The notes beneath the pieces were generated by a model that had not been told where the DNA came from, searched no databases, and was given only the letters and a program-made list of their open reading frames with translations. Shown piece by piece: positions 34,420 to 40,222 of a stretch of DNA of 40,222 nt. Position numbers and translations under genes: made by a program. Source of the stretch: JBGVMW01 sp045122835 (GTDB taxonomy: Bacteria > Bacillota > Clostridia > Lachnospirales > Lachnospiraceae); contig JBGVIB010000096.1 of assembly GCA_045122835.1 (NCBI GenBank), positions 1-40,222 of the forward strand, written 5' to 3'. Numbering within the stretch: the stretch's first letter is position 1; every line of letters begins with the position of its first letter.

Positions 34420-35346
34420 TCACTTTTCATTTTGTTTTGAAAAATATCTCTTGTTTTCCTCATAATATATTTTCCTGATAATTTCTATTGGATTATCATT
34501 TTCAATTAACCCCATATCAGCTTTTAATTCTTTAGCCTTACTTTCTATTGCAGCCAACGATTTATCACACAACTTAGGTACGAAAAATCCGATTGTAGAT
34601 TCCTTACAATACGGAAAGAACATTTCATACAATCCAGCACTGTAAGTAAAAATACCGCAATAGTTATGGATGGGGAATTGTTTTAACTCTGATACCTTCT
34701 TGAATACTGTTTTGTCCATACATATTTCATCATATTCTGTATCAGATACTCTTTCAGGACATATAGATTCATCACAAGAAATGTGTATTGATTCTGTAGG
34801 TAAACATTCAGAAAGAATAATTAACTCATTTTCATCTATAAGAGCCATATAAGTAGGACATTTTTCAGTCAGATAATCAATATCCTTTAAAATCTCTTTA
34901 TTCTGTTTTAGTTCTTCTAAGAATCTCTTGATAAGTGTTGCATCTTCCATACAATATTTTCTATTCGGTTCATCCAATTCTGGATTTTCTTCTGTAAAAT
35001 TGGTATAAACCTTATTGTATCTGTAACCATAATTAGAGCTTGCATACACTCTTTTCCATGTAGGTTCTTTAACAATCGTAAAGTATTCCAAATCAAGTGA
35101 TTCTTCCAATTTACCATTCGTATTGTAATATGGTTGCAGTCTTGTAATTTCATACTGTTCATACATATATGCTTCTGTTCTTGTCTTGAACTCTACATAA
35201 TCAACATACAATACTTCGTTATAACATTGGTCTGGTAAATGACCATGTTCAAGATGTGCTTTTAATCTTGTAGATAAATCCTCCGCACTTCCAACATAAA
35301 TAATTTCTTCATCTTTATTGATGAATCTGTAAACAACACCATTCAT
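34420..35346 (-). CDS. GIY-YIG nuclease-domain protein
   Basis: 308 residues, start with AGGAGG four bases upstream. The N-terminal 80 residues have the full GIY-YIG set: GVVY at 3-6, IYVG at 16-19, Arg27, Glu63 and Asn75 in EQYEITRLQPYYN with the standard spacing. About 225 further residues are helical and unlike UvrC or homing-intron tails; they may give target specificity. The catalytic domain looks active. It could be a homing or element-borne endonuclease. It is first in a two-gene unit with the 60-residue protein. Confidence 0.85.
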   Translation of the reverse strand: MNGVVYRFINKDEEIIYVGSAEDLSTRLKAHLEHGHLPDQCYNEVLYVDYVEFKTRTEAYMYEQYEITRLQPYYNTNGKLEESLDLEYFTIVKEPTWKRVYASSNYGYRYNKVYTNFTEENPELDEPNRKYCMEDATLIKRFLEELKQNKEILKDIDYLTEKCPTYMALIDENELIILSECLPTESIHISCDESICPERVSDTEYDEICMDKTVFKKVSELKQFPIHNYCGIFTYSAGLYEMFFPYCKESTIGFFVPKLCDKSLAAIESKAKELKADMGLIENDNPIEIIRKIYYEENKRYFSKQNEK

Positions 35347-35669
35347 TGAACCTCCTTTTTTATAACCAGAGATTCAGAAAAATTGCATAGCAAATAGGAG
35401 TCGGTAAAACACCGATACCTTATAAACCCACTAATCCTATTGAATTATCAAAATATCTTTATCATAAATTGGAAATCTGTGCTGATATGGGGTAGGTTCA
35501 AATAGAACTTACCCTTTGCACTAATAGAAATAATCTGACTTACTTCTGAATCTTGGTGTCGGAAACTTTATTTTACTTCCTGCCGACTGGGAAATTTACT
35601 ACATTTGTGCAGCGGTATTGTTTGCTGTCAGGCTGTAGTCAAACCTTTATTCTTAAAAAACTTTTGATG
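35347..35669. other. Gene-free gap with a small nested hairpin
   Basis: No open frame with a credible start is visible in these 323 bases. TCGGT/ACCGA (35401-35415) lies inside AATAGGA (35393-35399) and TCCTATT (35435-35441), a nested inverted repeat just before the GIY-YIG gene, possibly its leader or operator. ACTACA and TGTAGT near 35600-35640 could pair. Nothing else is identified. Confidence 0.35.
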
Positions 35670-35963
35670 TTATAACATTTCCTCAAATTTCTCAAACATA
35701 GCATCTCTATTATTCTCCACATAAAATAGAAATGCACATAGCATTATATTTAAAATAGGACAAAATGAAATTGCAAATAAGATACTAATCGCAACCACAC
35801 CTTCTAATGCCTTTTGTGTGTACGATTTTTCAGTATCGGTTTCTTGGTATTTTTCCATATAAATATAATCCCCTAATTCAAGTAATGTCTTCATAATTAA
35901 AAATAGTGTGTAAAATCCAATGTACACCAAACATATAATTACACCCATCTGATAAATATTCAT
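35670..35963 (-). CDS. Small membrane protein with two or three helices
   Basis: 97 residues. Hydrophobic segments at about 5-27 (MGVIICLVYIGFYTLFLIM) and about 58-82 (VVAISILFAISFCPILNIMLCAFLFYV) flank a charged loop (EKYQETDTEKSYTQKA). The N- and C-termini are predicted on the same side. No family is recognised. GGAGG nine bases before the start overlaps the end of the preceding small gene, so the two form a unit. Confidence 0.6.
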   Translation of the reverse strand: MNIYQMGVIICLVYIGFYTLFLIMKTLLELGDYIYMEKYQETDTEKSYTQKALEGVVAISILFAISFCPILNIMLCAFLFYVENNRDAMFEKFEEML

Positions 35964-35978
35964 ATTCTTCTATTCCTC

Positions 35979-36140
35979 CTACATCATAGATTCTTTGCCA
36001 TTTTCATAACAATTCTTTTCAAATTCTTCTAAGCTGAAATAAATGTGTCTCTCTGCTTTATTTGACTCTTTACTCAATTTTTCTAAATCTTCCGTTAATC
36101 TTTCAACATTCACATTTGTATCTACACTAAAAGCTTTCAT
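35979..36140 (-). CDS. Small charged protein, element-borne
   Basis: 53 residues from MKAFSVDTNVNVERLTEDLEKL if the start is at 36140, where TTGGAGG stands 11 bases upstream; an alternative ATG at 36200 adds 20 residues and has no clear site. It is a single charged, probably coiled-coil helix followed by a short tail. It is first of a pair with the 97-residue membrane protein. The function is unknown. Confidence 0.5.
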   Translation of the reverse strand: MKAFSVDTNVNVERLTEDLEKLSKESNKAERHIYFSLEEFEKNCYENGKESMM

Positions 36141-36266
36141 TTTATATTTTTCCTCCAATTTCTTATTATAATCTCTCGGAATCTTTAAGCCAGTAAACAT
36201 AAGGCTTTCAGATTCCTTTTTTATTAAAATCCCCCACTTTTTTTGCCAAAACCTCTTGACAAATCC

Positions 36267-36317
36267 ATCGAAAAATGCGGCGCTTCGCGCCCTTATTTAT
36301 AAGACATATTTTTCGAT
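36267..36317 (+). promoter_or_regulatory. Nested hairpin in front of the transposase start
   Basis: ATCGAAAAAT (36267-36276) pairs with ATTTTTCGAT (36308-36317), enclosing a tight GGCGC-TTC-GCGCC hairpin at about 36279-36291. It ends just before the GGAGG of the transposase. Such structures often hold down read-through translation of an IS. Confidence 0.45.
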
Positions 36318-36331
36318 TGGAGGCGATTTTA

Positions 36332-37699
36332 TTGTTACCTATTAATTGTGGCAGTCATGCCGACTACCAAAACTTTGTTACTGAAAATCTTCGTAAATAT
36401 TATCCTAATCCGGATGCAATTGCCCGCTCTACATGGGATATCATTGAACGTTTTTGGACATTGGATTTATCTTACACTGATGAACTTATGCGTGATAAAT
36501 ACTCTAAATTCGGCCCGGCTCCAAGAACACCTTCCTGTATGCAGCGTTCTTACCTTTTATCCATCGATTTTAAGGTTACTTCCATAACCGATTGGGCTGC
36601 ACAATTAAAAATAAATCCTTTGTATGCCATTCTTAGCGGATTTGAAGTTGGAAACACACCTGGAGTTGGTACCTTTTATGACTTTTTTAATCGCTTATGG
36701 GATTCAGAAGATGATAATCTTTCCCCTTATATTCATCCCGTAAAAGCTAAGGTAAAGAAACCAAAAAACAAAGGTGCCAAAGCCGCATCTGTTGAAAAAG
36801 TAACCGTTGACCAATTGATTCCTCAGCTTGAGAACACTGCTTTTATTCCTGAACAACAACCTTATCATTCCCTACTTCAAATCTATAAAAAACAGTTTCT
36901 TGATGTGTCTGTTTCTAAAGGATTAATCAAGAATAATTCTTTAGCTATCGCGGGTGATGGTACTCCTGTTGTTACCTCTCACAGAATGAGAAGCCATCGC
37001 ATTTGTGATTGTGCTGAGAACGGAATTTCTGACTGCAACTGCGACAGGTATTTTTCCCAACCTGACTGCGATATCGGTTGGGATTCTTCCAGAGACTGTT
37101 GGTATCATGGATACGATTTATATATGCTGGTTGCATCCGATTCTGAAAGTGACCTTCCTGTTTTTCCTTTATTAAATCCGGCTTCAAAACATGATTCTCA
37201 TGGATTTCTAGAAATATTTTTTAGAATGAAATCATTTCTTCCGGATTTCAATATTACAAAATTACTCTTAGATTCTGCTCATGATGCAATGCCTATCTAT
37301 AAATACTGTAAACAAAAAAACATCATTCCTTTTATTGATTTAAATGAAAAACGTGGTATCAAAGTCAAGTACAAAAATGACTTTACTATCGGAAAAGACG
37401 GTGTTCCTGTCTGCAAAGAAGGACATCGTATGAATCATGACGGCTGTGAGGCTTCTAAGCACAGGTTAAAGTTCAGATGTCCGCTTGCAAGCAGAAAATA
37501 CGGCTGTTCCTGCGAACATCCCTGCTCTAATTCAAAATACGGCAGAACAGTACATCTTGCCATGAAGGATAATCCAAGATTAATTAACATACCGCCTCGT
37601 GACAGTGCGGAATGGAAAACGGAATTTAATGCAAGAACTTCTGCGGAACGTTCCAATAAACGGGAGAAATTAGACTTTAAAATAGAAGACGGCAGATAA
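36332..37699 (+). CDS. DDE-type transposase (IS4/IS5/IS1182-like), C-terminally truncated
   Basis: 455 residues from a TTG start at 36332 with GGAGG eight bases upstream; the frame extends earlier through the hairpin. The catalytic domain has Asp in AGDGTPVVTSH, a second Asp in KLLLDSAHDA, and Glu in ARTSAERSNKREKLDFKIEDGR. A zinc-type Cys cluster (CDCAENGISDCNCD) lies between. Relatives continue about 30-40 residues beyond the final Arg, so the C-terminus and the right IS end are missing where the EAL gene begins. It is probably inactive. The left inverted repeat was not located. Confidence 0.8.
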   Translation: MLPINCGSHADYQNFVTENLRKYYPNPDAIARSTWDIIERFWTLDLSYTDELMRDKYSKFGPAPRTPSCMQRSYLLSIDFKVTSITDWAAQLKINPLYAILSGFEVGNTPGVGTFYDFFNRLWDSEDDNLSPYIHPVKAKVKKPKNKGAKAASVEKVTVDQLIPQLENTAFIPEQQPYHSLLQIYKKQFLDVSVSKGLIKNNSLAIAGDGTPVVTSHRMRSHRICDCAENGISDCNCDRYFSQPDCDIGWDSSRDCWYHGYDLYMLVASDSESDLPVFPLLNPASKHDSHGFLEIFFRMKSFLPDFNITKLLLDSAHDAMPIYKYCKQKNIIPFIDLNEKRGIKVKYKNDFTIGKDGVPVCKEGHRMNHDGCEASKHRLKFRCPLASRKYGCSCEHPCSNSKYGRTVHLAMKDNPRLINIPPRDSAEWKTEFNARTSAERSNKREKLDFKIEDGR

Positions 37700-37700
37700 A

Positions 37701-38107
37701 ATGTGGATCGAGATGACAGAGCAGGATATGCTTTCCAATACAGATGCTGTAATTCAAAAGCTGGAACATCTAAAGCAGGTGGGCCATACATTATTGATTG
37801 ATGATTTTGGTATGGGTCACACGTCTATTGTTTATTTACAATCGAATTATTTTGATGTAGTAAAACTGGATGGTTCTTTGGTAAAAAACATACTGGAGAA
37901 TTCCACAGACCAGAAGATTGTGGCTTCTGTGGTTGAATTGGGAGAGAAATTAGGCGTAAAAGTAATTGCTGAATATGTGGAAACCGAAGAACAGCGAGAT
38001 AAACTAAAAGAATTAGGCGTTTCTGGTATCAGGGCTATTTGTATAGTAAGCCGGTAGCATTGGATGAGTTTATTGTCTGGATGAAAAAGTGTAACGAAGG
38101 AGTTTAG
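37701..38107 (+). pseudogene. EAL domain fragment, 5' truncated and frameshifted
   Basis: The frame encodes the C-terminal half of a cyclic-di-GMP phosphodiesterase domain: WIEMTEQDML, LLIDDFGMGHTSIVYLQ, FDVVKLDGSLVKNI and GVKVIAEYVETEEQ correspond to the metal and substrate motifs. It ends prematurely at 38057. In the +1 frame from about 38031 the family tail QGYLYSKPVALDEFIVWMKK appears and runs to 38107, so a single base was lost near 38030. The N-terminal half was replaced by the transposase fragment. It is non-functional as a phosphodiesterase. Confidence 0.85.
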
Positions 38108-39009
38108 TTTTCCTTGGACATCCAGCAATATTGTTCTCTGTAATGTTTCGGAGAAATCCCTTTTTCCTTTTTGAAGGTGCGGGAAAAATAGGAATAGTCC
38201 TGAAATCCTGCCCGTTCTGTGACTTCGGAAATGGGAATCAGGGTGTCCCTTAACATGGCAGCGGCTATCTCTATTCTGTTTCGATTTAGAAATTGAAAGA
38301 TAGTTTCGCCGGTATAGGAAAGGAACCGTTTGGATAAATCGGTTCGATTCATTGAAAATTGTTTTGTTAAATCTAAGATGGTGATTTTCTTGTATAGATT
38401 ACTTTTCAGATAAGTAATTACCGCAAGAATTTCATCATCTTTTTTCTGTTTTTCAGTATGGATAAGCGTAGCCTTCTCATGGGATAACGTATTTGCCAAA
38501 GCTAATAGTTCAATTAAGTAAGTACGGCTTCTGCATGCCCAAAAGTCTGTATCCTGCAATGTGATTTGGGCATAAAAATCCTGAAAAAGCTTTGTAATTC
38601 GAAGAGAATTATCCGGATTTGGAAACAAAACCCCATAAGAAGGAGAAATTCGCTTGACGAAGGAATCCAGATAAAAACAATCTTGCATTTCAGTAGTGCT
38701 TAAGGTAGAAGAAGTTGTTCTGATATTTTGGAAATTTAATGCACTATTTATAATGGAAGGATGAAACAGGATGGCTTTTACAGAAATGTCTTTTTCAATA
38801 GACAGAAGTTCCGTTTCGTTTGCGCAAACCAAAACAGGAGCATCAAAAGAGATGGCTTGGTGATTGAAAAGAAATATTCCGCTGCCGGATTCGATAAAAA
38901 CCAAAGAAAGACGGCTGTTTTGTAAAGCGGAAGAGTCAAATCCCAAACCTTCATAATATCCCATATCTAAAGTAAAGTATCCGTGATGTTCTTTCGTGCA
39001 AATTTCCAT
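38104..39009 (-). CDS. AraC-family transcriptional regulator
   Basis: 301 residues. An N-terminal beta-rich ligand-sensing domain (SLVFIESGSGIFLFNHQAISFDAP) is followed by a C-terminal double helix-turn-helix, with ITILDLTKQFSMNRTDLSKRF and ISEVTERAGFQDYSYFSRTFKKEKGISPKHYR as the two DNA-reading units; the latter is the AraC signature. It is divergent from a lipoprotein esterase whose promoter lacks a good -35 box, so it may activate that gene. The ligand is unknown. Confidence 0.93.
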   Translation of the reverse strand: MEICTKEHHGYFTLDMGYYEGLGFDSSALQNSRLSLVFIESGSGIFLFNHQAISFDAPVLVCANETELLSIEKDISVKAILFHPSIINSALNFQNIRTTSSTLSTTEMQDCFYLDSFVKRISPSYGVLFPNPDNSLRITKLFQDFYAQITLQDTDFWACRSRTYLIELLALANTLSHEKATLIHTEKQKKDDEILAVITYLKSNLYKKITILDLTKQFSMNRTDLSKRFLSYTGETIFQFLNRNRIEIAAAMLRDTLIPISEVTERAGFQDYSYFSRTFKKEKGISPKHYREQYCWMSKEN

Positions 39010-39155
39010 AAGTATTCTCCTAACTTTTCCTAATATAAGTTTCTGATGCTATTTTATATCGAAATTGATAATCCGACAATCCTTTCTGCCAATTCTTCAT
39101 GGTCTTTTCTTTGGAATATTTTATAATTAGGCTAGAAAGCAAAGGAGGATGGCTT
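39010..39155 (+). promoter_or_regulatory. Divergent control region of AraC regulator and esterase
   Basis: On the plus strand TATAAT lies at 39122-39127, but the place for a -35 box (39099-39104) reads ATGGTC, far from consensus. A strong -10 without a -35 is typical of an activator-dependent promoter. The esterase ribosome binding site AAAGGAGG is at about 39141-39148. Confidence 0.45.
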
Positions 39156-40013
39156 ATGAAAAGAAAAATAATACAATGTTTGGGATTGATGTGTTTGTTG
39201 GTTATTAACAGTGGATGTGGCAAAGAAACGGTCACACCAAAACCGGAAAAAGAAAAGGGAACCATACAGGTGCTAGAAGGATTCTACAGTGAGGAACTGG
39301 GGACGGAGAATACAGTAAGAATATATCTTCCACCGGAATATGAAAACAGTGAAGAAAGATATCCTGTAATTTATATGTTTGATGGACAGAATTTGTTTGA
39401 CTGCTCCACGGCAACTTATCAAAAGGAATGGCATATCGATGAAAGCCTTGATACTTTATATGACGAAAAGCGCACCAAAGGCATAATTGTGGTAGGGGTG
39501 GACTCCGTCAGCAGCAGGAGAAACAAAGAATATAATCTTTATCTGAGGGAATACGATGGAGGTGGTGCCGGAGATGTTCTAAAAACGTGTGATTTTTATG
39601 CTAACACGTTGAAACCTTATATTGATAAAAATTATCGCACACAAACAGACAGAGAGCATACAGCGATTATTGGTGCATCCTATGGAGCCGTGGCAGCCAT
39701 ATGTGCCAGTACACAATATCCGGAACTGTATGGATATACCGGCATGTTTTCCTATTGTGACAATCAAAATCCGGAAAAAATGACTGAATATATAAAAGAG
39801 CATATGACGCCGGAAATTTTAACGGATAACAGAATTTATTTTTACACTGGAAAATACGATTTTGCCTATACTTCGACAAAGTCTGCTTATGAAATTGCCA
39901 AGGAAAATAGCTTAGAAAATATACATTATGAGCTGGATGAAGGGCAGCACGATGAATACTCCTGGGGTACCAAATTTACAGAATGTTTAAATTTTTTTTG
40001 CTGGATAGAATAA
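39156..40013 (+). CDS. Lipoprotein alpha/beta-hydrolase (enterochelin esterase/EstD-like)
   Basis: 285 residues from MKRKIIQCLGLMCLLVINSGC; the frame opens 19 codons earlier but AGGAGG is placed for 39156. A signal sequence ends in an unusual lipobox, NSG-Cys21. The PF00756 esterase fold follows: YPVIYMFDGQNLFD, nucleophile Ser175 in GASYG (173-177), Asp235 in TGKYDFAY and His265 in DEGQHDEYSW, a complete triad. It should hydrolyse ester-linked substrates, such as acylated carbohydrate or siderophore fragments, at the outer face of the membrane. It is controlled, probably, by the divergent AraC regulator. Confidence 0.9.
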   Translation: MKRKIIQCLGLMCLLVINSGCGKETVTPKPEKEKGTIQVLEGFYSEELGTENTVRIYLPPEYENSEERYPVIYMFDGQNLFDCSTATYQKEWHIDESLDTLYDEKRTKGIIVVGVDSVSSRRNKEYNLYLREYDGGGAGDVLKTCDFYANTLKPYIDKNYRTQTDREHTAIIGASYGAVAAICASTQYPELYGYTGMFSYCDNQNPEKMTEYIKEHMTPEILTDNRIYFYTGKYDFAYTSTKSAYEIAKENSLENIHYELDEGQHDEYSWGTKFTECLNFFCWIE

Positions 40014-40110
40014 AACTACTTGAAAAATTTTTTATGATATATTAAAATTCTACATGAACGATAGTGTCGAAGTTCACAATAACCTGAATCCGTGAAACTG
40101 AATATCTTTT

Positions 40111-40154
40111 TATGCCGATACGATTAATTTCTTCGAATCGGCATATATTTTTTT
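40111..40154 (+). terminator. Terminator downstream of the esterase
   Basis: TATGCCGAT (40111-40119) pairs with ATCGGCATA (40137-40145), followed by a T-rich tract. It lies about 100 bases past the esterase stop; the remainder to 40222 shows no gene. Confidence 0.75.
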
Positions 40155-40222
40155 AATATGTCTATCTTGCTTGTCAAAATGAAAGATTTGTCCTGTAAAA
40201 GGGTATACTTCCCCCTATAGGA

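Overview
The window looks like a chromosomal segment of a low-GC Gram-positive gut-type clostridium, probably a Lachnospiraceae relative. The grounds are AGGAGG-type ribosome binding sites at nearly every gene, TTGACA/TATAAT-like promoters, a class A RNase P RNA, a PPi-type phosphofructokinase, PepF, LUD-domain and DJ-1 housekeeping genes, and the style of the mobile DNA. This taxonomic call is an inference; there is no rRNA in the window.

Layout. 1-2000: a decayed MATE efflux gene and a small DUF2798-like membrane protein with a structured, terminator-ending leader. 2000-9000 (minus strand): an HPr-like protein whose catalytic His15 is Tyr, a membrane-anchored unknown, an AIM24 family protein, a Na+/Ca2+ exchanger, an intact MATE pump and oligoendopeptidase F. 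9190-10900 (plus strand): LUD, DJ-1/PfpI and CYTH genes. 10950-12360: two copies of a large self-complementary repeat, one split by a 161-bp palindromic MITE, then rnpB. 12470-23850 (minus strand): a Cys-rich small protein behind a terminator-ended leader, a chemoreceptor flanked by a duplicated 3' scrap of thiN, thiN, argS, PPi-PFK, carB, carA with a promoter/attenuator, and an HD (p)ppGpp-hydrolase-like gene. 24150-26400: a PD-(D/E)XK-like protein and a DUF234 ATPase with a repeat-rich operator.

26750-38100 is accessory DNA. It starts with an ABC permease and a zinc-ribbon gene, both cut by an IS66-family element. Then comes a low-GC island with a Cys-rich protein and XRE regulator around a palindromic promoter, an ART-fold protein with a small partner under an operator-overlapped promoter (candidate toxin-antitoxin), a frameshifted small gene, a zinc-finger/HNH-like protein, a plasmid-type DNA-binding protein with iteron-like repeats, and a GIY-YIG protein. 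It ends with a C-terminally truncated DDE transposase joined to a broken EAL gene. 38100-40222: a divergent AraC regulator and lipoprotein esterase.

The strongest candidate for something undescribed is the repeat family at 10952-11318 and 11566-11857 (partial copy at about 23930). The core is nearly identical between copies, but the flanking arms are unrelated in sequence and still perfectly or nearly perfectly self-complementary within each copy. In the 78-bp arms, six of seven imperfections are G-U wobbles on one strand only. That is the pattern of a structured RNA with a covarying closing helix. The second candidate is the ART-fold two-gene unit at 30447-31357.
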